The translations under genes were made by a program, and so were the position numbers. The notes beneath the pieces are model-generated. The model was not told the DNA's origin. It ran no database searches and was given only the letters and a program-made list of their open reading frames with translations. This document shows, one piece after another, positions 51,701 through 63,520 of a stretch of DNA of 64,000 nt; within the stretch, counting starts at the first letter, position 1, and each line of letters starts with the position of its first letter. Source of the stretch: Emergomyces orientalis (taxonomy: Eukaryota > Ascomycota > Eurotiomycetes > Onygenales > Ajellomycetaceae); NCBI GenBank assembly GCA_002110485.1, contig MOWL01000002.1, positions 744,001 through 808,000 of the forward strand. Direction: 5' to 3'.

Positions 51701-52811
51701 TCATGTTCTATAATTATTGGCAATCCAAAGTTCAAGACATTTCAAACTTAGTGGATCAAGGAATCGCGATAAATTCCACTGGCTTCAGACCCCCCGACAC
51801 AGTCCGCCCAGCCGTGACGAACCACCCATTGCTAAAAAGCTGGCAGAGATGAGTGAGACATGGGAGAATTGCAGGTTTATGTATGGAAATGCCGCCGCTT
51901 CGTTTCTTTCATACATGCTTTTGGCATGTATAGCACATTCACCATGTGCAACACATCCTTCAGTCTCAAAACCTCGCCTTGGTAGAGAGTTGCCATCTGC
52001 AGAGTGGTTCACTCTCAGTGTGTTGTTTCTTGTCATTCATCCAGCCAAAAGGGCAATCAGCAAAAGGGAGCTTCAAGAATATTTTCTCAGAACCACGTCT
52101 GGCCTGCTACCGAAAAATACAGGTCAAGAAAAAATATCCCGATTTCCTCGTTTCCCACAGTCCTACAATCCTTCAAGAATTTGTCTTAACGAGTCCACAG
52201 AAGGGACGAGGCTAGCGGGAAAACTTTGGTAAGCGACCCGCCAAATTTTGGCCAATTTAGCCACGCTCATTGGCTGTTCTAGCGCTGCCCACTTAAGACT
52301 CGACTTACCAATGCCACGTGACCCGTTCCACCAACTGCTCGTCGGCTTGAATCACTTGAATTTAATTGATAGTCGGTGCAGGAGCCGGATCGGGCGAGGG
52401 GCGACATCTGCTGAACGTTACCTTGGCGTTAATAGCATGCGCGGGTCGATCGATGTAACAGCGACGCCTAGCCCAACGAATCACCACAGCAGGTCGAGCT
52501 GCCCATCCAACCGAACTCGGCTCGGTGTTTGCTGGTACGTACCTTCCGCAGGGGCGTCCCAGATTTTCCCTTTTAGTTTCTTCCTCTAGAGCCCATTCCG
52601 CAACTATTCACGTGCTTCCCCAGGTTGCTCATATTCTGGGCGAAATCCTCCACTTTTATTTATTTTTATTTTTCTCTTCGTTTTCCCTCTTTTCTAGTTT
52701 CCCTGCGCCTGCCCGCAGCTTTTAATTCACGACACCATACTTGGCCCCTCCAATAGAGCCTTGTGCTCAGTATAGGTGTCCCTGGGTATTCCCCACTTTG
52801 GTTTAATCTAC
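48747..52811. other. 4 kb spacer, possibly with degenerate coding relics
   Basis: No intact gene is supported. Open frames are short and unrecognised. A 59-codon frame from ATG 51504 (MDFLEPAFPPQHTPGR...) has coding-like composition but no partner exons. The right end is the sugar-permease promoter. Confidence 0.45.
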
Positions 52812-54602
52812 ATGGCGGACCCTAAGAACGCCGGTGGCGTTGAGCCAGCCGCTCACGGTACAGATGGTGCGCAAACGCGGTCATATCCGCCGATGACAAA
52901 TAGTGAGATCTTCGAGAACGCCAAATCGGCAACTGACAAGGAACGACGGATGACCCTTCTACAGGGACTCAGGCTCTACCCCAAAGCAGCTGCATGGAGT
53001 GTTCTCATCTCAACCTGTATTGTCATGGAAGGCTATGATATTTGTTTGGTGAACAACTTCTATGCATTCCCCCAGTGGAACCAGAAATACGGTGTCAAAT
53101 TAGAGAATGGCGACTATGAGGTCCCTGCCAAGGTGCGTATTACGGCCTTGTTTGCGCCTTCCGCTTTTTATTTAAATGCCAATGATTTTCTTTTGGTGTA
53201 GTGGCAAGCAGCCCTTAGTAATGGTGCAGTCGTCGGCGAAATTATCGGGCTATTCATCAACGGCTGGGCCTCTGAGCGTTTTGGTTATCGAAACACGATT
53301 CTAACCTGTCTGCTTTTCCTTTCCGGGTTTATTACGATATTCTTCACTGCAGCTCATGTGGAGGCTTTGTTGGTAGCCGAAATTCTGTGTGGTATTCCAT
53401 GGGGCGTTTTCCAAACGCTATGCATTACTTACGCTTCTGAAGTCTGTCCCGTTGCCCTACGGAGCTATCTTACGACTTATGTCAACTTCTGCTGGGGTCT
53501 TGGACAATTCATTGGAATTGGCGTGCTCAAAGCCATGCTCGATCGACCTGATGAATGGTCGTACCGAATCCCCTACGCATTGCAATGGATGTGGCCCGTC
53601 CCACTTGCGCTCGCGATTTTCATGGCACCAGAATCGCCGTGGTGGTTGGTGAGAAGGGGCAAAATTGACGAGGCAAAACGCGCCCTTCTCCGCCTAACGA
53701 GTTTGAATCGGGAGACGGATTTTGATGCAGACGAGACTATTGCAATGATTGTCCATACCACAGCATTAGAGCAGAAAATCACTAGTGGTGCCAGCTATCT
53801 TGACTGTTTCAAGGGTATTGACTTGCGCCGCACGGAAATCGTTTGTATGGTCTGGGCAATCCAGAATCTCAGCGGAAACTCCTTCTCCAACTATTCGACA
53901 TACTTTCTCGAACAGGCTGGTGTGTCGACTACCCACGCCTATTCATTCGCCATGGGACAATACGGAATTAACATGATAGGTGTTTTCGGTGCATGGTTTC
54001 TCATGTCACTTGGCGTCGGGCGAAGGACTCTCTACATACTCGGCCTGTGTGGTCTCTGCACCATGCTTTTGATAATGGGTTTTCTTGGTCTTGTCCCCGA
54101 GAGTAACCGCGACAAGAGCTCCCTTGCTACTGGCTCTATGATGCTCATTTGGGCCTTAGTCTACCAGCTCTCCGTGGGCACCGTCTGCTACTCTCTTGTG
54201 GGTGAACTCTCAAGCCGACGCCTGCATATCAAGACCGTCGTGCTGGGACGGATTTTATACAACATAGCGGCTATCGTGTGCAACGTATTGACGCCCTACA
54301 TGTTGAACCCGAGCGCGTGGAATTGGGGTAACTTCGCAGGATTTTTCTGGGGTGGGGTATGCTTTTGTTGCATTATTTACACGTATTTTCGTGTTCCAGA
54401 ACCGCAGGGCCGGTCCTTTGCGGAATTGGATGTCCTGTTCGAGCGTGGTATTAGCGCGAGGCATTTCCCTGAAACTGAGGTAGATGTGTTTGGAGAGGAT
54501 GTACAGGATGAAGTCCTCACGAGTTATCGGAAAGCCTCAGTGAGTCATTCCATCGAACCACACGACGAGAAACGAAGCCACAACCCTCAGACGTCGTTGT
54601 AG
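52812..54602 (+). CDS. MFS sugar transporter, maltose/alpha-glucoside permease type
   Basis: Predicted plasma-membrane proton symporter for maltose-like alpha-glucosides, 573 aa. Exons are 52812-53132 and 53202-54602, with a 69-bp GT-AG intron. Twelve membrane segments can be counted from the hydrophobic blocks. Sugar-porter signatures include EGYDICLVNNFYAFPQW in segment 1, GWASERFGYRNT in the 2-3 loop, PESPWWLVRRGKIDEAKRAL after segment 6, and PEPQGRSFAELDVLFE at the end. The first and last resemble MAL31/MAL61-type permeases. ATG 52812 (MADPKN) was chosen over an upstream in-frame codon because sequence before it is not transporter-like. No alpha-glucosidase or regulator gene lies next to it, so substrate remains inferred. 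Confidence 0.9.
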
Positions 54603-55412
54603 CAGTGCGAAAGGGAGCCGAAGTGCAAGTATAGGAAGTGCCGCGGGAATTTCTGAAATTTTCAACGCGCCCATCGCGTGAATATGTTTTTGTATCATAT
54701 TCATGTCTCGCATTCCTCCCAACGTTTCCCCTTATTTATTATACCCACCTGGACGGCTCATTAATTCCCTTTGCAATATCCGCCCACTTATGAGTTTATA
54801 TACGCTTCATGAACAAAGTAACCATTATTTTCTGTTTCATTTTCCCTTGCTCAATTGTTTCGTTTTCTTATCTTCCAAATATAATTTAGGAATAATCTCA
54901 TGTATACTGTTCTGCTCCATAAATAGTACACAACTTAATTCACCGCACCACATAATTTGGGCCAATCACAGTTGTGTGCCACGTCCAGCGCCCTCATATT
55001 ATTCGCTCTGAAAACAAGCTAGTAGTAATAAGGCTTATTGCGCTTACCACGCTCGGCGTTCATTTGGCCACTCTTTTAGATACCCCACGACAGCTACATC
55101 CATGGGAAAACTGGGATATTTGCTTTCATGCCCCTGGTAGGGTTGACAAGCCGCGCTGAAACATTGCTTCAGCTCGATGTCAGACCATCCATAGATCCAT
55201 CGATGGGATCTATGGGCATAAGCAGGCCAGCGCTGACAAATTTTGGCCTCCAACGGACGAACCCATGCCCGATGGCAGGAACAATATCCTAAATATAGAT
55301 TTTAAAAGCTCAGCGATGAAATAAGATAAAGGCGCATACTCCGCCCTCTCAATGAAGTATTAACCGTGGGCAGCTTGATAGCGGACAGTGTAATATATCC
55401 AATATAATAAAC
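54603..55412. other. intergenic spacer
   Basis: Sugar-permease 3' flank and promoter of the 2EXR-like gene. No gene is seen. Confidence 0.55.
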
Positions 55413-56144
55413 ATGGCCTCCCAGAAACAATCAGAAACTGCTAACCACGATATTATCACCACCAATTCCATATCCCGCCGTCTTGATAAGCCAAAACATT
55501 TTTCACCCTTCCTGCTCATCCTCCTCCCCTACGAGCTGCGCCATCAAATATACATAGCGAGCCTAACAGCCAACTACCCCATAGACCCTCATAATAAGCG
55601 ACAAGTCTCTTTTAGCCCCTCCATCCTCGCAGCATGCAAGCAAATACATGACGAAGCGGCTCCGATCCTCTATGGGGAGAACGAATTCATCCTCCAGAAC
55701 CTACCGCGGGATACAAGGTGGCTCGATGAAATTGGGCCCCGCAACGTCTCCTTTCTGAGACGCGTTCAGTTCTTCGTCGGTGCTGGCCCAATAATTATGA
55801 CCGAGTTTGGCGGAATCGTGGCGGACAGTGATGAACAGCGCTTGCGCTTTCTGGTGCGCCGATTAGCCAGAGACGCGAAAGGGTTGAGGTATCTTCGTGT
55901 TCATTGGGCAGGGGTGGGTGAAAAGGGTTATGAGTCTTTTGAATGTGATGAGGATGGTTACGGGATGCAACCTAGATGGGGTTGGGGGGATGATAGGCGG
56001 TTCATGTTGGAGTTGGGGAGGGTTAGAGGATTGAGGGAACTCGTGCTTGATGGGGCATTTGAGATGAGCTGGATGGGGTATTTGAGGAAGCAAATGGGCG
56101 ATGAAGTGAAAGTACGAAGGATCGGTGGTGACATCAGTGAGTGA
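55413..56144 (+). CDS. hypothetical protein with F-box/2EXR-like N-terminus
   Basis: Single-exon protein of 243 aa of unknown function. The N-terminal block SPFLLILLPYELRHQIYIASL followed by ILAACKQIHDEAAPILYGENEF is the pattern of the large fungal 2EXR/DUF7730-like group. In this group a leucine/proline helix resembles an F-box and is followed by a 'cluster of ancestors' type motif. The C-terminal part (LRFLVRRLARDAKGLRYLRVHW and GLRELVLDGAFEMSWMG) fits the same group. Such proteins are abundant and lineage-specific in filamentous ascomycetes; a ubiquitin-ligase adaptor role is only speculation. The ATG at 55413 is the first in frame and the stop is at 56142-56144. It is intact. Confidence 0.7.
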   Translation: MASQKQSETANHDIITTNSISRRLDKPKHFSPFLLILLPYELRHQIYIASLTANYPIDPHNKRQVSFSPSILAACKQIHDEAAPILYGENEFILQNLPRDTRWLDEIGPRNVSFLRRVQFFVGAGPIIMTEFGGIVADSDEQRLRFLVRRLARDAKGLRYLRVHWAGVGEKGYESFECDEDGYGMQPRWGWGDDRRFMLELGRVRGLRELVLDGAFEMSWMGYLRKQMGDEVKVRRIGGDISE

Positions 56145-58296
56145 TCGAGGGGTTTTGTTGTCGAGCGTAGTGGTTTGGGGACGGGGCAAGTTTGTCGAAG
56201 TGCAGTGGAGTGGTTGCTTGGGTTTGTCGCGCGCAATCAGCGCAGAGACGAGGGTTGTGCCATGTGTTCGATGTGTTCAGCATGCGATGGCCTCACTGCC
56301 TTGCTTTTCCCCTTACATCCGATGTTTTCAGCACTAGGAAAGACTTCAATTTTCCTCATCCCTGTAGGGTAACCCTGAATGAATGAAACCGAAGACTCGA
56401 AACGGCATTTCATGCGAATATTCGCCCATCAGACTCATGTCAATTATTTATGTGTGATTTGAACGTAGGATTTTAACAAAAATGTAATGTGCGAGACAAC
56501 TCATTGACACACTTCATAGCACTTATTTTGGTGGCGATGCTCTTGAAAAAGTCCATAACAGTCACAGTTTCGGTCATGAGTGCAACAAACTCTAGTCGGC
56601 TTTTATCTGGTCCCCACGAATTGAAGACTTGGCCTTCATTCCTCAACGGTTCGGTTTGTTCCCTGCAAGCAAAAAGGATATTCCAAAAACGATCCACCAT
56701 CGAGAACGCCTTGACGGAGCGCGTCCTTCTGTTAGCTTCGTCCCCACTAAAGGTCCATCAAAGGATGGGGCTTTCTAACAAGCGAAATGTTGGGTTAATT
56801 TAACCTCAGTTCGTATTTTAGTTGCACAGGAAGCTAGAGGTTCCAGCAAAATAATCATAATTATTAATTCATTACTCCGTATGGTCAAGAGAAGATTGGA
56901 GATTCGCGCCCCTGGAGCGCGCCGATCATGTCCCGACAGGGTCCGGGAGGACGAGACAGCTGCCCTGTCAAGGCGAGAGCCGGTGCAGGCCAGACAACGT
57001 CAATAAATTCACGCTCACGCCATTTATTATTGATTTGCTCCTCTCTCATTCCGGCTGCTTTGTTTCGTGATTCAAGAAATTTGTATTGGTGTCGATACTT
57101 CAGTTGAACAGGAATCATAAAAGTAGGGCCGAATTTATTTGCTTAGTCACAGCCCTAACATTTTCAACTTGTATCAATCCCCGACTTGGGCCAATAATAC
57201 TTCCCACCTCTGCAACAATACGATCAAAAATCCTTCGGAGAAAATGATTGTAGGCCTATGGGGTAGTTAACCTACCCCGTATCCGAATTGAGCCCCAATC
57301 GGGGTTCGGCGAATTTAACTTGACAGCAGGCCGAACAGCAGGCCAATCAATTGCGTGCCCTGACTGGAGCCCCTTTTGTTGGGCGATGCCCACTTAAACG
57401 CTGGGATCCTGATCCAGGCAGTAAAATGAGATTTTGTGCCAGAATACGAAGTGAGCTGCCAATAACACCTGACCATTAGACGGGTTTGCCAGAATTGGGC
57501 AGAAAAGTCCCAGTGGAGGCTGAAATTAAGCGTCCCTGTAGTGTGACCATGCGTTCCACCGATCTTCAAATTTTGATATTGTTTCATGCATTGTGCATTT
57601 GAAGATTCTGGTAATCTCGACGAGCCGGAAGATTGAATTATCCAGAGAAAAGGTTTGCGAAGTCGGGCAATCAAGCATGGCTTTGGAACAGGATTTATGA
57701 TGAATTGGCATACCTGTACACCATTCAGTGCGGCCATATGTTACTCGCAGCATCTTTCACTCCCTGCATCAAGGGGAAACAGTCCAGTCGGTTTGCCGTT
57801 TGCCCAGCCATTGTGACGGGCTGGCGCTAACCTGTAGCTAACCGTGATCAGTGCATCATTGCATCCATCCGGCTTCTTCGAGTCCCCACCATTCTCGCTG
57901 TGTGGAGAAGGGAACAAACAGAGATCGTATTATACGAACATGAGGCATTTTTCAAACGCTTCCTACCGAGGCGCAGTGATGAGACACGATTTGAAATCGG
58001 CAAATCGAGAAAATTATTCGTGTCAAGAATTGGACTGCCTTCCCTCAAGAGCCATATAAGAACCCGGTGCCGTGTTGTCAAGAGAGCAAACCTCATGCGT
58101 TAAACAGACCAACCCACGTTCTTTTATTCAGTACCTTCGTTTCTACAGTCACTCATTCAGTCTCTACTTAAATAGTTTCAACTTTTGGTGGGTTTTCTCC
58201 ATTTACGGCGAGTCCTACCGGAGTATATTCAACTAACAATCTTCTAGCATTTATCTTTTGCCTGACATTACCTACGAGACGTTAAAACCCAACACG
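56145..58296. other. intergenic spacer with one coding-like frame
   Basis: No gene is firmly supported. On the minus strand a frame at about 56473-56760 (including NILFACREQTEPLRNEGQ and ALMTETVTVMDFFKS) has protein-like composition but no recognisable domain and no clear start. The right end is the promoter of the repeat protein. Confidence 0.4.
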
Positions 58297-59133
58297 ATGC
58301 CTTCTGCAATGAAACTGGCGCTCACCGGAGCTCTTGCGCTCCTATCCGCCCTCCAAATCAATGCCGCTACATGGGAAGCCCGCCATGGCTTGACTAGTGA
58401 TCAATTCCAAAAGACCTTTGATTCATTTGAGGCCAAGAACTACAGTCTTGTTGATATCAGCGGGTACACCGAGAACAACAGCCCCCGCTTTGCTGGCATC
58501 TTCAAGAAACACGACAGGAAGCCTGATTTCACCGCCAGGGGCGAAGTCGACGCCAAAAATTACCACGCTCTTTTCCTCCAGCTCCGTGCTCAAGGCTATC
58601 GACCAAAGATCGTTGATGGATACACCGTCAACGGCAACGCCAGATTCACCACTGTTTGGGACAAATCGTCCAAAGCCCCTTGGCAAGAGAGAACCGGCAT
58701 GTCTGCCGATGGATTCCAGCAGGTTTTCAACCAACTAGTTAAGAAGGAAGGATACCGTCTGACCTATGTCAGTGGCTATGCTCAGGGAAATCAGGCCCGT
58801 TATGCCGCCATCTGGGAAAAGACGGAGAAGAAGACCGAGTGGGTTGCTCGTTTCGGGCTCACAAGCAAGAAATACCAGGAGGAATTCGAAAAGAACTTGA
58901 AGAACGGCCTCCGACCCGTCCATGTTAATGGTTACTCTGTCAACGGCAAGACTTACTTCGCTGCCATCTGGGAAAAGTCCAACTCTGTCTTTGAAGCCAG
59001 ACATGGTATGACCGCCGAGCAATATCAGGTTACCTTTGACGCTTTGGTCAAGAAGGGCTATGTCCTCTCGGTTGTCAGCGGTTATGAGGATGGAACCTGC
59101 GTCAAGTATGCTGCTATCTGGAATAAGGCATAG
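58297..59133 (+). CDS. secreted five-repeat protein, polyglycine-hydrolase-type tandem repeats only
   Basis: Predicted secreted protein of 278 aa. A signal peptide (LALTGALALLSALQINA) is followed by five tandem repeats of about 47-52 residues. Each has the frame W/F-x-A/E-R-x-G-(hydrophobic)-x4-F/Y...GY-x6-R/Y-(F/Y)-A-x-(I/V)-W/F-x-K. Examples are TWEARHGLTSDQF with FAGIFKK, WQERTGMSADGF with YAAIWEK, and FEARHGMTAEQY with YAAIWNK. These look like the bacterial tandem-repeat (BTRD1-type) units at the N-terminus of fungal polyglycine hydrolases. Those enzymes also carry a beta-lactamase-like catalytic domain; none is present here and the stop at 59131-59133 is followed by non-coding DNA. A binding rather than catalytic role is therefore likely (inference). 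Single exon. Start 58297 or 58309; both keep the signal peptide. Confidence 0.8.
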   Translation: MPSAMKLALTGALALLSALQINAATWEARHGLTSDQFQKTFDSFEAKNYSLVDISGYTENNSPRFAGIFKKHDRKPDFTARGEVDAKNYHALFLQLRAQGYRPKIVDGYTVNGNARFTTVWDKSSKAPWQERTGMSADGFQQVFNQLVKKEGYRLTYVSGYAQGNQARYAAIWEKTEKKTEWVARFGLTSKKYQEEFEKNLKNGLRPVHVNGYSVNGKTYFAAIWEKSNSVFEARHGMTAEQYQVTFDALVKKGYVLSVVSGYEDGTCVKYAAIWNKA

Positions 59134-59883
59134 ATGATTTTTCTTTCACGGCCAAAGGCTTCACTTAAAAGAGCGCTCAAAGTTCATCGATATGTTTGGG
59201 GTCGGGGAGATGGGTTTGTCTGAGCCCCAACAACATTGTTTGCCAATCCGAACTAGCTTTATAGATTCTAGGATATTAATTTATCCTTATTTACCCAACC
59301 TTATTATTAATGAATGTTCCTGAATCTTCACAATCTCCGACTATAGCAAAACTGCATTCTTCACTGCCTGTTTCGTCGCCCAATACTTTGCACATTCTAG
59401 CTCATTAACTCTCTTGACCTTTTACGCTATCCACCCATCACTTTCCAATAACCCGATAGTATACTCATTCTGCTTGACTTCGAGCGCTCGTCGAGGTATC
59501 GAAATTTTAATCCCACTGAGCTTCAAACAGCCTGTGGATGGCGCGTGCCAATTTATTACTTTCGTGGCGCACAATGGCGCTTATATGGCATGCTTCTGCG
59601 GCTATAGCACCCGATATGCTGGCCTCTCCTCTGTTGGAAATACATGGTGCACCAACACTGCGTATGTATGCCAAGGGCCTTGAATAGCGCAAGAAGACTC
59701 AAAATATGGCATTAAAATCGAACAGTAACATAACCGCTGGACAGAAAGGCACTCAATCGGAAGTGTTACACGGGCAGAATCATTGGCAAAAAAATGGGTT
59801 GTAAAAAACTGGTAAGAGTCAACCAAAAGCCCGCCCGCCACCACCTTTGCCCATTTCAACTCGCATAAATCCCCAGCGCCCAC
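59134..59883. other. spacer between convergent repeat-protein and nitrate-reductase genes
   Basis: Two 3' flanks meet here. No further beta-lactamase-like or other coding sequence is visible. Confidence 0.6.
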
Positions 59884-62800
59884 TCAGAACCCGAAAAGGT
59901 TTTCATCCTCTTTATACCCCCAGTCTTTCAAATTTGGTAGCGCCGCCATCTTAATTAGGCCAGGCGGCCCACAGAGCAGGGCCACGTTTCCTTTTTCAGG
60001 CTCAAACCCATACTTCCGGATAACATCCCTATTCACCAACCCTTTAATCCTCCCCTCCGTCAACTCCTGGTGTGGATCTGCAAGAACATGCACAATTTGA
60101 AACTGCTTCGGGTGCTGTTTCGCAAATTCACCGAGCTCATCCGCTAGCAATATGTCATCCTCCGTTTTGTTGGCGTCTATTACTCTGAGGCAGGTTGTGT
60201 CCCTCAAACCGCCAGGCACTGTATCTGAACGGAGAATGCGTGCTATGAGCTGGTATCCAGGCGTAATACCGGATCCGCCAAGGATTAGTGTGACGTTTTT
60301 GAATTTGCGCTTCGTGCCATCAATTACGAATTGGCCACGCCCTTCGTATTGAATCAAACCTGCAGGGCCTTTGACTTCGACTTTTTCGTTTTCACGCAGG
60401 CAGTCTAGCACGTTACTCATTGTGCCGCCTGGCTGTTTAAGGCTTGGGAAATATGTCTTTACGGCAAGTTTAAATGTGCCGTCTGCTTCGCTTTCGAATA
60501 TAGGTCGCACAGGCGTGTAGGGCCGAATGACAAGTTTGTCAGCGAAATGGAATCCCAACTGGATGTGTTGGCAAGTGTTAAGGCCAAGACTTTTTGAGCC
60601 TGGTGGGAGAGTAAAGGTATAAAGTTGGGTGTCTGAAGAAAGTCGTTCCTTCTTGAGCAGGCGGACCTGGGTCCATCTAGTTATTGAAGATGAACTTATT
60701 AGCCTTATATTTTTTACCGGACAAGAGGGCCCAGGAGAGTTTTATTACTTGTGACGCAGAATCCCTGATTCAGAATTAGCTGAGTTTGTCCTCGCCCTTG
60801 CCTTCGCGCTCTCTTCGGCTTGTTTCTTTATGTATGCTTTCGTCTTATCAGTTACGATGCCGAGTACACATTCTACTTGTTTGTTAGCTGACACACAATT
60901 GCGAGTAAGCAGACCCCCACCCTCACCAAACCCAATTTCCTCCACAAACATTGGATTTTCTATGGGTATACATACCGCTTAATTTCTGCTGGGCATAATC
61001 GTCATGGACGCTGTTGAACTCCTCTGTGGTCTCCACATGAACCCGCCCAGCGTGCGCCATAATAGCTGCCGAACCGCCCGGGTGCCAGCTGAGGACGCTC
61101 GTCGCATCGTAAACTTTATTATCGATGACGATCCAGCAGTCTGATTCCGAGTCATGTTTTTCAATCTCCTCACGAGTGAACTGCTTCTGTGGAGCCGTCA
61201 CTTCATGTCGGATCTCATCAATCTGCTCTTCCGTTGACGGCCTCATCCAGCCCCCTTGACCCGACCCAGGTTCCGTAGGATGCTGGAAGGTGATCAATAG
61301 GTCACCAGATTTAGGGTCTTGGGTGATATTGCTACGGACAGTGTACCAGCAATTGTTCATCATACTAAATTCGCGTGGTATTCCGATTAGTTACGTATTC
61401 TGCCTGCTTTATAAAAGGTATACCAACCCCAATAAATTCCAGTTTAACTTTTCCGATTGGCAATTTTTGAAAACATCGAAGCATCGGACCGTGATTCCGT
61501 TTGCTTGGGCCAAGTGAACAATGTCGACATCCACGGACCAGTGAACCCAAGTCCAAAATTTTTTGCCATGGCGTATGGGTACTTCCGGGAACTGAGTCGC
61601 GATATTGAATTTCAATTAGCACCTTTTCGAGGATCTTTATGATTCCCTGAGCATGTTGGTAACATTAAAATGACGCAATTTATCAATGTACTCACCCTAC
61701 GGATACAATAAAGCCAGTTTTTACCACCGTCTAGGCTGATCTCAACCCGCTGGACCTCATGGCCTCCTCCAGCATATGCGAACCCTTCAACTCTATATGC
61801 CTTCCGTTTCGTATTATTCTCTGCGATTAAGTCCAACCTCTCCCCGTGGGCAGGTTTAACAATCACGGAATTCAAGCTCTGCTCGTTACAAGCAGTGCTG
61901 GGATTAGAAAACAACGTCTTCGCAAATTCCGAGTCCATTTCAGTGATAAATTCGGGCACCACGCGATTGTCAAAGACATGATAATAGCTGTCATTTGGCT
62001 CATCGGACGTCCAAATGCGCGAGAGCCATTTCACACATCGTCCACCGACGTAACCAGGAATAATGACGCGCACGGGATAACCATGGTCCGGTGGTAGTGC
62101 TTTGTCATTCATCTCATACGCAAGAATAACGTCGTTATTCGGATCCATAGCGTACTCCAAGGGGATGCATGTTGCATACTTGCCTTCGTTAGGGTGATCT
62201 GCCCCTTCGAAGTTGACCCAGGTCCGCCGGAGTGACGACTCTAGCGGTACCCCCGCTGCAAGAAGGACATCCCGAAGCAATGGTCCTTTCCAATACGCAC
62301 ACCCACAAGCTCCGGATCCCCAGTTGAACCCCTTTGATCTTTTGAGCATGTTCACTTCCTTCCGTCTATTGCCGTCACACGCAATGAGTACGGGGATATT
62401 AATGGTATCGAACTCCCTCTTTAATTCTTCCATTGGCAAAACCAACTTACCATTTTCGACATCGAGTTGATGAGTTTGCCAACGTAGATGAGGAACGGAG
62501 CCATGATTTCGTACGAAATGGACTTTATTCGGGGTGATTAGGCCGGCATCGTAAAGCATGCTCAGGGGAGGTTCGGAGTTAAAAGGGTGTTTTCCCGTGA
62601 GGCGAATGAGGGCATCGTTTCGCGGAATCCAGTTATCCGGAGTAAACTGATCTGCCTCATCTATGCGAAAATATCTCCGGTCCCCATCATGGGCTAAAGG
62701 AGACTGCCCCTTGCCATCGTTTCTTTCGAGGGAGTGTATATATTCTTTCTCATGCCGTAAAGCCCGTAGAAGTGTAATTTCTTTCGCAGAGTACTTTTGC

Positions 62801-63520
62801 ACCAAGTCATCGCCCTTTTTTGCCGCTGGTTCCTTCTGGTCAACAGCATCACTTTGCTCTTGTTTCTCACCTGGTTCCTTGGAAGCATATGCATTTTGCT
62901 GGGTAGTATTCTGTCCACGTTCCCGTCGCCATTCATGCTCCTTCTTCAACTGTTCCTCTCCCTCTTCCTCCTTCTTTTCCTTCTCTTCTTCTTCCTTCTG
63001 CCTCTTCTGGATATTTATAGGCCAGTCTTGTTGATACTTGATAAAGTCTTCCGTTGTATGCAGCACATATCGCCAACCCTTCGAAAAAACTTCAGGCCTC
63101 CGCAGTTGAAAGTTCTATCGTTGCCGTACAGCTCAAGTAAATTATATTAGCGGAATCTAGAGCAAAGGATGAGGATCAAACAATTGCAAGCCACCTCGAC
63201 GTCTCTGAGTTTGACACGAGAAAAAGAAGGAATAATATATATACTTCCTGCTTCGTCATAACATCCCGCACGGTAATCAGATCCCCACGCTCCAAGCTCC
63301 TTTTCAATTCCCCCTCAACTTTAATCGCATGTTCTTCATATTCAAGCTCCTCCTTTAGCCATTCGTCGCCCGCGTGAGTTAACCCTGGGAAATTATTTTC
63401 CCCATTCCGGAGGCCGATACGATGCAATCCAGCTGTTTGCCAATCTGGTTCCTCCTCGATTTCCTTCTCAGTGGAGCCCGGGTGGTACCTCGGGTGGGTG
63501 TGATGGGCGTGCGGTGTCAT
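59884..63520 (-). CDS. niaD: assimilatory NAD(P)H-nitrate reductase
   Basis: Reduces nitrate to nitrite using molybdopterin, heme b5 and FAD; cytosolic. Exons are 63245-63520, 61696-63114, 61428-61591, 60976-61364, 60749-60872 and 59884-60676, giving 1054 aa. Domains in order: an N-terminal region with DLITVRDVMTKQE, a Glu/Lys-rich linker near residues 125-195, and the molybdenum domain. In the latter LIACDGNRRKE holds the Mo-ligand Cys, and KGFNWGSGACGCAYWKG and WVHWSVDVD follow. Next come cytochrome b5 (heme ligands in SWHPGG and VHDDYA), then FAD binding (RPYTPV, GGTMS) and pyridine-nucleotide binding (GGSGITP, CGPP). The C-terminus ends GF, as in the family. It exceeds the roughly 870-910 aa I recall for the family, mainly through the charged linker. 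All introns are GT-AG. Confidence 0.95.

Noticed and set aside
51717..52232. 171-codon open frame (+)
   Set aside because: Composition is irregular, no motif is recognised, and it overlaps the more coding-like frame at 51504 in another phase; probably chance.
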